Counted from the first letter of the stretch, positions 1-6,812 are shown. The stretch: DNA of 12,891 nt from Candidatus Glassbacteria bacterium RIFCSPLOWO2_12_FULL_58_11 (GCA_001780825.1 MFIX01000060.1:1-12891); one strand, 5' to 3'. Notes: generated by a model not told the origin, from the sequence alone. Program-made: numbers and translations.

Positions 1-29
1 GTACTTTTTTTGTCAAAATAGGTGTGCGA

Positions 30-42
30 AAATCATTGATTT
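30..42. promoter_or_regulatory. 13-bp palindrome AAATCATTGATTT, possible operator
   Basis: A perfect 6-1-6 inverted repeat lies 13 bases upstream (minus-strand sense) of an exact TTGACA hexamer at 11-16. If TTGACA is the -35 box of a minus-strand promoter, its -10 box would lie just outside the window, and this palindrome would be at an activator- or repressor-like position for the next gene to the left. No downstream gene can be seen, so the role is inference. The rest of 1-108 holds no gene and no clear terminator for the gene ending at 109. Confidence 0.25.
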
Positions 43-108
43 AGCTAGTGAGATCGATTGCTTGGCAGGAGTGTGCAGCTAGCGGGCCAACAAGGGGAAA
101 AACAGGAG

Positions 109-1392
109 CTAATCCATGTAAAACGCGGCGGCGGCGAAACTGACCGCGCTCTGGGTGGGGGCCTCGTGCCAGACCCGGTGGCCCAGCTCGACACCTTTGG
201 CCTCCGGCGGCAGGACTTCCAGCAGCAGGGACAGGACGCTGAACCCGCAGACATGGTAACGGTCCAGCACGCCTTTGCCCTCTGCGCAGAAAGCTTCGAC
301 ATCGCGGCCGGCGAGGTGCCGCAACAGGGTCAGGTCATGTGAGGAGGAGCCGGAAGTGATCTGGATCGCCGGCTTGCGGTCGCCGAACTTGGGGCCTACG
401 TGCGAGAAATCCACGCCAGCCAGCAGCAGGGTTTTTTTAGAGGAGTCGGCCAGCAGCTCGCTTAAGTAATCGAGGGCCGGCAAGAGCTCTTTTATCTCGC
501 GGGGCCGCTTTTTATCTCCCAGGATCAGGTCACCGTAGAGCGAGCCGCAGAGCACCGGGACCAGTGTAAACGGTCCCTCGAGCACGCTCTGCAGAAATAG
601 AACCTGGAATTCTATCGAATGCTCGCTGCGGTGGGCGAAATCATCTTCCAGCGCGAGTGGACCGGCGGCTTTTTTCAGGCGGGAAACCGCCAGTTGTTCG
701 GTCGGCACCCTGCCGAGCGGAGTGCGGTAATCCTTGGCGGTGAGCGAGAACAGGCCGCGCTCCATGCTGTGTCCTACGCCCAGGACTACGACCCGGTCAT
801 AGGAGCGGCCGTTGAGCAGCCCGTAACCCGCGGAGTATATTTTTTCGCCGACACTCAGCTCGATATGCGGTGTGACCAGGGCCAGGACCGGCTTGTCTTT
901 TAATTCGGCCAATTTCGGGTTTTCGCCGGCGGAACCCAGCAGGCCGGCGATAAACTGCTGCAGCTCGCTCTTTTCCGCAGGGTAAGATTTGCCGGCCAGG
1001 GCCGGCGGACGGTCGGTGAGAGCGATAAAATTCTCCACCAGCCGGGTGCGGGCATCCCGGTAGCGGCCGTTATCCAGAAGATATGCCTCGTCCAGCCCCA
1101 GGATCAGCGACTCGACCACCTCGAGCGGGATCGCGGTCAGTTGTCCGGCGCGGGCGGTCTGCTCGACCAGGTGAAGGCGGATCTGTTCCGGGCTGTGCGC
1201 CCCATCCAACAGCGAAAGCAGGGGCAAAGCCCCGGTGCTCAAAGCCGCCGGCCCCCGAGAATCGAGCTCCAGCGGGTCGCGCACCACGATAAGAGTTTTC
1301 CCATCCTCGCCGCGCATGGGCATCAGGTCGATATCCTTGCGCAGACGGGGGAATTCCGATTTTCCTTTTCCCACAGCCTGTGTTCCGGTCAT
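109..1392 (-). CDS. amrB: AmmeMemoRadiSam system protein B (MEMO family), with N-terminal extension
   Basis: This 427-aa protein belongs to the MEMO family, related in fold to non-heme iron dioxygenases and found in bacteria and archaea with AMMECR1 and a radical SAM protein. The MEMO domain begins near residue 133 (AGKSYPAEKSEL, matching the family's AGxFYP start). It keeps TPH (H176), the GVGH histidine (H208), EHSIE (257-261), DFSH (328-331) and a late HVCGFS segment with C382, the positions expected to line the putative metal site. Residues 1-130 are an extra helical domain that recalls small PqqD-like winged helices, though that is only a resemblance. MEMO proteins are usually 260-290 aa, so the length is explained by this extension. 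The ATG at 1392 is preceded by GGAG about 12 bases upstream. It lies 134 bases after the aminopeptidase gene and may be its last operon partner. No AMMECR1 or radical SAM partner is in view. The biochemical reaction of bacterial members is not established. Confidence 0.88.
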   Translation of the reverse strand: MTGTQAVGKGKSEFPRLRKDIDLMPMRGEDGKTLIVVRDPLELDSRGPAALSTGALPLLSLLDGAHSPEQIRLHLVEQTARAGQLTAIPLEVVESLILGLDEAYLLDNGRYRDARTRLVENFIALTDRPPALAGKSYPAEKSELQQFIAGLLGSAGENPKLAELKDKPVLALVTPHIELSVGEKIYSAGYGLLNGRSYDRVVVLGVGHSMERGLFSLTAKDYRTPLGRVPTEQLAVSRLKKAAGPLALEDDFAHRSEHSIEFQVLFLQSVLEGPFTLVPVLCGSLYGDLILGDKKRPREIKELLPALDYLSELLADSSKKTLLLAGVDFSHVGPKFGDRKPAIQITSGSSSHDLTLLRHLAGRDVEAFCAEGKGVLDRYHVCGFSVLSLLLEVLPPEAKGVELGHRVWHEAPTQSAVSFAAAAFYMD

Positions 1393-1526
1393 TATATTCC
1401 AACTCCAGTGGATAATTCAGGATGCAATTCGAGGCATAGCAATAAGCATGCCTGTACCGCTCCCGCTCCGGCGACGTATAAGAACAATACCCGGATTCCG
1501 GCGGCCGGTTCCAGCCATGATTGCGC

Positions 1527-2483
1527 TCAGACCAGCAGCTTTCCCGCTTCCATCAGCGGCTTGCCGTCGATCCAGACCGAGGGCTTGAGCAGCAGCCCGT
1601 CGAGATGGCTGGCCACACCGACGCTGCCGCCCATCGATTTGTTGTCGCCCAGGGCCAGGTGTACGGTGCCGAGGATTTTTTCATCCTCGAGAATCTTGCC
1701 GCTGATAATCGCCTTGTCGTTGGTGCCCACGCCCAGCTCGGCCAGGTTGTAAGCCGCCTTGCCGTGCGGCTCGAGAAGCCTTTCGAGCTGCCGGGCCGGC
1801 GCGCCCCCGGTGATTTCCACCGCGTAGCCCTTCTCGATCTTGATCCGGATCTTCTCGTTTCCCAGCTTGCCCAGTCCGGCGACCGCCGCCTCGAAGACAA
1901 TCACCCCATTGGCGCTGCCCTCCACCGGCGCCAGGTAAGCCTCGCCGGCCGGCAGGTTGCTCATATCGCCGGGTTTGTGCACCAGCCCGGTATCCGGGTG
2001 CGCGACGCGGCCCTCGATCGAAAACTCGATATCGGTCCCGGCGGGAGAGGTGACCCGGGCATGCTTGCCCGCGCTAAGGACTTTGGCGGTCTGGACACTC
2101 AGCGCGGCGATTTCATTGTAATCAGCCACCAGGGTGCGGATCATGCATTCCTCGGTAATTCCCGGCAGAGTGGCCGCCCGCACTCCGGCCGCACTGGCCG
2201 CCCGGCGGGCATCGGTATGAGTCAGCGATTTGGAGGTGGGGCAGAGCAGCACATCCACGGATTTCATCAGGCCGGCCACCGCCGCCGGCGGCTCCTCACC
2301 GTTAGAGCTTCGGGGGATTATCTCCAGAAGCATCGCCTCGGCGCCCAATTCCCTCGCCGCCTCCCACAACGCAAAGCCGATCCTGCGCTCCGGCTCATCG
2401 CAGATAACCAGCACGGTCTCACCTTTCCTGATCGCCATGCAGCCGCTCATTGTGTTCATCGCGGCATCTTTAAGAGTGCTCAT
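1527..2483 (-). CDS. M29-like metallo-aminopeptidase (AmpS/aminopeptidase T family)
   Basis: This 318-aa cytoplasmic protein resembles family M29 aminopeptidases, which remove N-terminal residues from peptides with a two-metal site. The metal-ligand segments are visible in order: NLPAGE (E181), NLAELGVG (E249), TVHLALGD (H275) and ASHLDG (H293, D295), matching the E/E/H/H/D set of the family. The N-terminal 120 residues form the alpha/beta domain (VLVICDEP, LGAEAMLLEI). At 318 aa it is shorter than typical M29 enzymes (about 410 aa) and closer to the size of the related 2,5-dihydroxypyridine dioxygenases (NicX type), so the exact reaction is less certain than the fold. The ATG at 2483 has a GAGG ribosome site at good spacing. 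It lies 78 bases after the oligopeptide transporter gene, which supports peptide hydrolysis after uptake. Confidence 0.83.
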   Translation of the reverse strand: MSTLKDAAMNTMSGCMAIRKGETVLVICDEPERRIGFALWEAARELGAEAMLLEIIPRSSNGEEPPAAVAGLMKSVDVLLCPTSKSLTHTDARRAASAAGVRAATLPGITEECMIRTLVADYNEIAALSVQTAKVLSAGKHARVTSPAGTDIEFSIEGRVAHPDTGLVHKPGDMSNLPAGEAYLAPVEGSANGVIVFEAAVAGLGKLGNEKIRIKIEKGYAVEITGGAPARQLERLLEPHGKAAYNLAELGVGTNDKAIISGKILEDEKILGTVHLALGDNKSMGGSVGVASHLDGLLLKPSVWIDGKPLMEAGKLLV

Positions 2484-2561
2484 TTTAACCTCGATTTAAT
2501 ACATTCAGTAATAACTTCAGAAATAAGCGCGAATATTATCCGGGATCTTCGCTCCGGCCTG

Positions 2562-4598
2562 CTACTCCCGGCCAGCCTCCCGGGCCTTGGCGCTGGGGAC
2601 AGCGATCAGGACCCAGATCAGGGTGGCGAAAATGACCAGGGCGAACCAGGGCATGAGCGGCCCGGAACTGTCCAGGAAAGCCTGGTACCAGGCGGCGGCC
2701 TGGCGCTTGCCGACCTCGAGGGTCCCGCTGTAGAACGGGTCGGTGGTAAAGCCGATGTTGAAGAAATAGAACAGGGCCAGCAATACCGCGGTCAGGCTCT
2801 CCCCGGCGACAAATCCGCTGGCCAGCAGGAGCCCGTTGTTGTCCGCCGCCTGGCGGCTGCGCTCGCTCTTCTTACGCAGGCGGAATTCGAGGAAAGCCTT
2901 GATCACCCCGCCGGTAAAGATCGCGAAAGTGGTGTTGAAGGGCAGGTACATCCCGACCGCCACCAGCATCGGCGAGCCGCCGCCGAGCAGGATCAGGCCG
3001 AGCGCGAAAAAGCCGCCCATAATCACCAGCGGCCAGGCCATGTCTCCGCCCACAATTCCCTTGGCCATCAGGGCCATCAGCCCGGCCTGTGGCGCGGGCA
3101 GCTCGGCGCCGCCGATCCCGCCGGGAGTGGAGTTGTGCAGCAGCATGAGCGGGAAAGTGAGCACCAGCGAGGCGCCGACCACGCCCAGCATCTCGGTGAT
3201 CTCCATGTGCCGCGGAGTGCCGCCCAGGATATGGCCGACCTTGAGGTCCTGAAGCATGTCTCCGGCCACGCCGGTGGCGCAGCAGACCACGCCGGCCACG
3301 GCCAGCACCGCGGCGATACCTTTGGTCCCGGTGGTCCCCAGCCACACCATCAGCACCGCCGCCACGATCAGGGTCGAGAGGGTCAGGCCGCTGATCGGGT
3401 TGTTGGAGCCGCCGATCAGGCCGACCAGGTAGCCGGCCACCGCGCAGAACAGAAACCCGGCGACTGTCATCACCACCGCGGCCACGATCGCGCTGACCAG
3501 GGAGCCGGAAAAATACCAGTAAAGGATCGAGATCGGGATTATCAGCGCTATCACCAGGCCGATGACCCATTTGAAATTGAGGTCGCGCTCCAGGCGGCTG
3601 GGGGTGAATTCGCCTTTCTGGCTGAGGCGGAAATCGCTGAAAGCTTTGCCGATTCCATCCGCCAGAGGCTTGCGCATTTTGAACAAGGTATAGATCGAGG
3701 CCACCAGCATCGAGCCGACAGCGAAAGGACGGACCTGGGAGCGCCAGACGCTGGAGGCGATATCCGGCCAGTCCACGCCGGCGGTGTGGTAGCTCTCGAG
3801 GCCCCCGTTATAAAAGATCGCCACCGGGATAAATACCAGCCAGCCCAGAACTCCGCCGGCGAAAACCCAGGAGCTGAGCTTCAGGCCGATAATGTACCCC
3901 ACGCCGATCAGGGCCGGCGAGGCCCCCGGGCTCTGTACCAGCATCCCGCCGCCATAGGCCCCGGCATGCGAGGCATCCTGGCCGGGAAAGAGATCGATAT
4001 TACTGGTCTTGAAGGGAAAATAGGCGGTGACATATTCGCGGATCAGGCGAATCCCATTGGCGTTCTTGAAAAACTCGAACAGGGCGGCCAGGCCCATCGC
4101 CCCGAAAACGTACTTGGCGCCGGTCTGGCCATGCTGGCCGGCCTTGACCACCTCGGCGCAAGCGCGGGATTCCGGGAAGGGCAGGCCCGCCTCCTCGACC
4201 AGGGGCCGCCGCAGCAGGATGACAAACAGCACGCCCAGCACTCCACCCACCAACATAATCAGTGTGCAATCCCAGTAATTCAGGTCATCCCAGACCCCCG
4301 AGATCACGAAAGCCGGCAGGGTGAAAATCGCGCCGGCCACCAGGGCCTCGCCGACCGAGGCGGTGGTCCGGGTGATGTTTTCCTCAAGGATCGAGCCGCG
4401 GAATACCCGCAGGATCGCCATCGCCACCACCGCGGCCGGAAAGGTGGCCGAGACAGTCATCCCGGCTTTCATGCCCAGGTAAGCATTGGCCGCTCCAAGG
4501 ACTATCGCCATCAGGATGCCCAGCAGCACGGCCCGCAGGGTGAATTCCTTGAGTCCGGTCTCCGCCGGTACGAAAGGCTTGAATTCTGTTTCGCTCAT
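2562..4598 (-). CDS. OPT-family oligopeptide transporter
   Basis: A 678-aa polytopic inner-membrane protein of the OPT family, proton-coupled importers of small peptides or, in some members, metal chelates. Family signatures are clear: the KAGMTVSATFPAAVVAM segment after the first membrane helix (about 45-61), ENITRTTASVGEALVAGAIF (73-92), and FPESRACAEVVKAG (141-154), the bacterial form of the conserved FPEG-ACAE motif. More than a dozen hydrophobic segments run to the C-terminus, which ends in a short charged tail. Length is normal for the bacterial branch (about 620-690 aa). The ATG at 4598 is preceded by AGGGAG about 10 bases upstream. An aminopeptidase gene follows 78 bases downstream, favouring peptides as substrate, but the substrate cannot be read from sequence. 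Confidence 0.92.
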   Translation of the reverse strand: MSETEFKPFVPAETGLKEFTLRAVLLGILMAIVLGAANAYLGMKAGMTVSATFPAAVVAMAILRVFRGSILEENITRTTASVGEALVAGAIFTLPAFVISGVWDDLNYWDCTLIMLVGGVLGVLFVILLRRPLVEEAGLPFPESRACAEVVKAGQHGQTGAKYVFGAMGLAALFEFFKNANGIRLIREYVTAYFPFKTSNIDLFPGQDASHAGAYGGGMLVQSPGASPALIGVGYIIGLKLSSWVFAGGVLGWLVFIPVAIFYNGGLESYHTAGVDWPDIASSVWRSQVRPFAVGSMLVASIYTLFKMRKPLADGIGKAFSDFRLSQKGEFTPSRLERDLNFKWVIGLVIALIIPISILYWYFSGSLVSAIVAAVVMTVAGFLFCAVAGYLVGLIGGSNNPISGLTLSTLIVAAVLMVWLGTTGTKGIAAVLAVAGVVCCATGVAGDMLQDLKVGHILGGTPRHMEITEMLGVVGASLVLTFPLMLLHNSTPGGIGGAELPAPQAGLMALMAKGIVGGDMAWPLVIMGGFFALGLILLGGGSPMLVAVGMYLPFNTTFAIFTGGVIKAFLEFRLRKKSERSRQAADNNGLLLASGFVAGESLTAVLLALFYFFNIGFTTDPFYSGTLEVGKRQAAAWYQAFLDSSGPLMPWFALVIFATLIWVLIAVPSAKAREAGRE

Positions 4599-4881
4599 CT
4601 GGCCGCTCCCTGATGAGAGGTAATGGTTCGGCTGCAGTTATTGATCGGCCGTTTTCCGCCGCAGGCTTTCCGGTGCGTCCGTTGTTTCGGCAAAGCTCGG
4701 CCCCCGACCCTGATTAAAGCCATCCGGGACATGAAGCCGGGATCGAAGATAGCCCGGTCAGCGGGGCCGGCGCAAGGATAAATATCAGATGCGGCCGATA
4801 TACTTTTTCGGTAAACTCAATCCTGATGTGCGGGAATGGAATTGAAGGAGAACAATTGGACTGCCGGGGGGGAATTGGTCG
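4599..4881. other. Intergenic stretch upstream of the OPT gene
   Basis: About 280 bases between the OPT start and the terminator of the next gene to the right. It should hold the promoter of the OPT-aminopeptidase-MEMO group on the minus strand, but no good -35/-10 pair was found. The nearest candidates (TTGCGC with TATCTT, TTGAGT with TATATC) fit poorly in sequence or spacing. A plus-strand AAGGAGAACA near 4846-4855 sits before a TTG, but the frame it opens is short and antisense to the 86-aa gene. No RNA gene was recognised. Confidence 0.4.
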
Positions 4882-4909
4882 AAAAAAACCGGCCGGTCCG
4901 GGCGCCGGT
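4882..4909 (-). terminator. Intrinsic terminator after the 86-aa gene
   Basis: Read on the minus strand, ACCGGC pairs with GCCGGT across a 10-base loop and is followed directly by a run of T's (4888 down to 4882). The stem begins within the stop codon of the 86-aa gene. It is short (6 bp) but all strong pairs plus the T-run. It separates this small gene from the OPT transcription unit downstream. Confidence 0.6.
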
Positions 4910-5169
4910 CAGGCCTCCGGCCCTGAGGGACTCTCATCCTGCGCGGGGCCGGATTCCAGGCCACCGTTCATAAATTCATAAATTTTCTTCGAGCTGCCGT
5001 TATCCTGGCTGGCCTCCTCGACTTTATCCGCGCCTTTAAGCAGGTAGTCGATGAAGGCATCCAGCTCTCCGAGATCCGAGGGATCGAGCTTCTGGATTTT
5101 AGCCAGCAACGGCTTGAGCTCCTCGGCGATGGCCGTATATCCGGCTGGAAGTCCTTTTCTAATTTTCAT
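4909..5169 (-). CDS. Small hypothetical protein, 86 aa
   Basis: Not recognised. The first 50 residues look like two or three amphipathic helices (IAEELKPLLAKIQKL, LGELDAFIDYLLKGADKV). The tail from about residue 55 is Ser/Gly/Pro/Glu rich and probably disordered (SGPAQDESPSGPEA). There is no signal peptide, membrane segment or cysteine. The ATG at 5169 has only a modest upstream purine stretch (GAGCTGGA). Support for it being real comes from the intrinsic terminator overlapping its stop, a candidate promoter about 130 bases upstream, and a protein-like helical pattern. It could be a small regulatory or adaptor protein, but nothing in the sequence names a function. Confidence 0.6.
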   Translation of the reverse strand: MKIRKGLPAGYTAIAEELKPLLAKIQKLDPSDLGELDAFIDYLLKGADKVEEASQDNGSSKKIYEFMNGGLESGPAQDESPSGPEA

Positions 5170-5201
5170 TATTCCAGCTCGCCACCGGCTCCAAATCAGC
5201 C

Positions 5202-5251
5202 GAATATGGTTTGGTAGTTAAACTGCAATAATATGTGAAAAAGCCATATTC
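5202..5251. repeat. 8-bp inverted repeat in the leader of the 86-aa gene
   Basis: GAATATGG (5202-5209) and CCATATTC (5244-5251) are perfect inverted copies separated by 34 bases in the untranslated stretch before the 86-aa gene. The loop also contains AGTTAAACT, a small odd palindrome. It could be an RNA stem in the leader, a paired protein-binding site, or chance in A+T-rich DNA. Confidence 0.25.
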
Positions 5252-5301
5252 CGTTGTAATATTATCAGATACATCCTTTGACCGGCGAATATCGAGGACC
5301 G

Positions 5302-5329
5302 ATTTTACTCTTCCGGATCACTTTTTCAA
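5302..5329 (-). promoter_or_regulatory. Candidate sigma-70-type promoter for the 86-aa gene
   Basis: On the minus strand, TTGAAA (5329-5324) and TAAAAT (5307-5302) are separated by 16 bases; each hexamer matches the consensus at 5 of 6 positions. Transcription would start near 5295, giving a leader of about 125 bases before the 86-aa ATG. It lies between the 85-aa and 86-aa genes, suggesting they are separate units. Confidence 0.45.
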
Positions 5330-5415
5330 GGAACTCTGCCTTTCGCCTCGATCCCGCAAAGCTGATTTCTAATCATTTCCAAGCTGTAGCAGCGGCCGCA
5401 AAGGGCCATGAAGGT

Positions 5416-5673
5416 CTATTTTGAAATTTGTTCGAGATGAGTGCTCTTGCGGTGGTTTTCGATAAAATCCTGAATCAGCGCATCCTGTTCCTCGACAAAA
5501 TTCTCCAGGGTGATCAGCAGGTTTTCCACCTCGCTGGCCCGGAAATGGACTATCGTATCCTTGTCCAGAGCCGCGGCATCCTCACCCATTTTGGCGTACA
5601 GCAGGTCGTACACCACTTTGATTGTCGACAGCTTTTGTTCGAGGTGTGTCAGCAAATCGTTGAATTCCGGCAT
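5416..5673 (-). CDS. Small helical hypothetical protein, 85 aa
   Basis: Not recognised. The protein appears almost entirely helical with heptad-like leucine spacing (FNDLLTHLEQKLSTIKVVYDLL, then VENLLITLENFVEEQDALIQDF), so a small coiled coil or helical bundle is likely. It is acidic, cytoplasmic and lacks cysteine or a signal peptide. The ATG at 5673 has a strong CTGGAGGC ribosome site about 8 bases upstream. It follows the ribbon-helix-helix gene by 73 bases with no clear terminator between, so both probably come from the consensus promoter at 5981-6009. A partner or antitoxin-like role is conceivable from the arrangement, but no toxin motif is seen. Confidence 0.7.
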   Translation of the reverse strand: MPEFNDLLTHLEQKLSTIKVVYDLLYAKMGEDAAALDKDTIVHFRASEVENLLITLENFVEEQDALIQDFIENHRKSTHLEQISK

Positions 5674-5746
5674 CGGCGAGCCTCCAGGTAATATTTATCT
5701 GGCTTTCCCGGGCACATAAAATCCGGCGTTCTAAAAAAGAATACGG

Positions 5747-5926
5747 CTACTCAAGCGGCAGGAACTTCTGAATGTGCAATTCTTCCCGGTACTTGTCCAG
5801 AACAAGATCGATGCCCTCCCGCAGGTATTCGCTGATCGGGACTCGTGTTTTACCGGAAAGTGCTTTTAATTTTTCTTTCTGGCTTACCAGGATATAGGTG
5901 GTAATTTGGGTCTTGCTTTCGGACAA
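5747..5926 (-). CDS. Ribbon-helix-helix (CopG/Arc-like) DNA-binding protein, TTG start, 59 aa
   Basis: The product fits a ribbon-helix-helix dimer: a beta strand with alternating polar residues (KTQITTYIL, about 5-13), helix A (SQKEKLKALSGKT) and helix B (PISEYLREGIDLVLDKYREEL). Such proteins bind operators as dimers through the paired strands and are often autoregulatory or antitoxins. The open frame continues upstream to an ATG at 5977, but that ATG overlaps the promoter and lies at or above the expected transcription start (about 5974). By contrast, TTG at 5926 has a perfect AAGGAGG Shine-Dalgarno sequence (5932-5938) 5 bases away and gives the usual RHH N-terminus (MSESKTQ). The TTG start is therefore preferred. 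The 85-aa gene follows 73 bases downstream; the kinase gene is divergent. Confidence 0.82.
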   Translation of the reverse strand: MSESKTQITTYILVSQKEKLKALSGKTRVPISEYLREGIDLVLDKYREELHIQKFLPLE

Positions 5927-5931
5927 GGCGG

Positions 5932-5938
5932 CCTCCTT
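5932..5938 (-). promoter_or_regulatory. Shine-Dalgarno AAGGAGG that decides the TTG start
   Basis: A full-length Shine-Dalgarno match on the minus strand, 5 bases before TTG at 5926. It is the best ribosome site in the window and would be unexplained if translation began at the upstream ATG (5977). Confidence 0.8.
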
Positions 5939-5980
5939 ATATAACCCTGAACGGGGGAACATTGAGATATATTGCATTAT

Positions 5981-6009
5981 ATTATATCCGATTTTTTTTT
6001 ATTTGTCAA
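5981..6009 (-). promoter_or_regulatory. Exact-consensus sigma-70 promoter for the RHH gene
   Basis: On the minus strand, TTGACA (6009-6004) and TATAAT (5986-5981) are separated by exactly 17 bases; the spacer contains an A-tract. Both hexamers match the housekeeping consensus at all positions. Transcription should start near 5974, giving a leader of roughly 48 bases to the TTG start of the ribbon-helix-helix gene. Such unmodulated promoters are usually either very active or repressed by a bound protein. Here the RHH protein itself is the obvious candidate, but that is inference. Confidence 0.8.
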
Positions 6010-6040
6010 TAAACAAACATCTCACTCACGGTAAACAGAC

Positions 6041-6069
6041 TTGAAAAAATGCTGCGGATCGCGTATCAT
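6041..6069 (+). promoter_or_regulatory. Sigma-70-type promoter for the adenylate-kinase-like gene
   Basis: TTGAAA (6041-6046) and TATCAT (6064-6069) are 17 bases apart, each 5 of 6 to consensus. Start of transcription near 6076 would give a leader of about 100 bases. It is divergent from the consensus promoter at 5981-6009, with 31 bases between the two -35 boxes, so a protein bound there could affect both. Confidence 0.6.
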
Positions 6070-6179
6070 TGCACCATCCTTCAATTAACGATTCCTTCCC
6101 CGAAATGTAACTTAACTCATGGAAGTAAATATTCAGGGCAATGACAAACCACCAACCGCTTAATAGAAAGAGAGAGGCC

Positions 6180-6812
6180 ATGCAGAAGTATAAATCGATC
6201 TTAATATTCGGTCCCAATGGAATCGGTAAGGGGACCAATGCCAAGGCGGTGGGAACACTACCCGGTTTCCTCCATTTTTCCACCGGAGAGATGTTCCGGC
6301 ACCTGGCCGCCCGGGTCAGCGAGGGGACCGCCTCGGACCTGGAGCGCCGCATAGATAAGACCATGAAATCCGGCGGTCTGGTGGATGACCAGACCACGGT
6401 AAACCTGGCCCGCGAACACCTGGAAAAAGAGGTTCACGATGGCAGGTTTAAACTTGAAACGGGTGTCCTGCTGCTGGATGGGCTGCCGCGCGACAGGGCC
6501 CAGGCCGAAATGATCGACGCCTATATCGAGGTTCGGGCGATTCTCAATATAACCGCCTCCCGGGCGATCGCCGTGGCCCGGATCACCGGGCGGGCGCGCC
6601 TGGAAGGGCGCAAGGACGATCAGGATGAGGAAGCGGTGGGCCACAGGCTGGACATTTTCTATGCCAATGCCGAAAAGATTCTCTCTTATTACGACCCGAA
6701 CTACAACGGGCAGATGACTTACAGTTCGAACTTGATCCACTATGTCAATGCGGACCAGAAGCCGGTCAAAGTGCTCCGGGATTGCCTGGACTGGCTGGTC
6801 CGAACGTTTTGA
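6180..6812 (+). CDS. Adenylate kinase-like nucleoside monophosphate kinase, divergent
   Basis: A 210-aa P-loop kinase of the adenylate kinase family, which moves a phosphate from ATP to a nucleoside monophosphate. In order: P-loop GPNGIGKGT (11-19), NMP-binding segment LHFSTGEMFR (31-40), GGLVDDQTT (65-73), LLLDGLPRDRAQAE (97-110), and LID-region arginines RITGRARLEGRKDDQDE (134-150) followed by HRL. The LID is the short kind, without zinc cysteines. Several canonical positions differ: GPNG for GPPG, GLPRD for GFPRT. The open frame extends 13 codons upstream to ATG 6141, but ATG 6180 has AGAGAGG just before it and puts the P-loop near residue 11, as in the family. It stands alone, away from the ribosomal-protein/secY context usual for the housekeeping adk, so it may be a paralogue with another substrate. 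It ends at a strong terminator. Confidence 0.85.
   Translation: MQKYKSILIFGPNGIGKGTNAKAVGTLPGFLHFSTGEMFRHLAARVSEGTASDLERRIDKTMKSGGLVDDQTTVNLAREHLEKEVHDGRFKLETGVLLLDGLPRDRAQAEMIDAYIEVRAILNITASRAIAVARITGRARLEGRKDDQDEEAVGHRLDIFYANAEKILSYYDPNYNGQMTYSSNLIHYVNADQKPVKVLRDCLDWLVRTF

Noticed and set aside
1521..4613. A plus-strand open frame of about 1030 codons antisense to the OPT and aminopeptidase genes
   Set aside because: It mirrors two clear family members on the other strand, and its translation is rich in His, Gln, Asp, Gly and Arg with no domain. It arises because stop codons are rare opposite G+C-rich codons.
4856..4981. A plus-strand TTG frame after AAGGAGAACA
   Set aside because: It is short, Gly/Pro/Ser rich and antisense to the 86-aa gene and its terminator; the ribosome-site match is probably chance.
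6119..6163. A 14-codon frame before the kinase gene that could be a leader peptide
   Set aside because: There is no ribosome site and no run of regulatory codons or attenuator stem.
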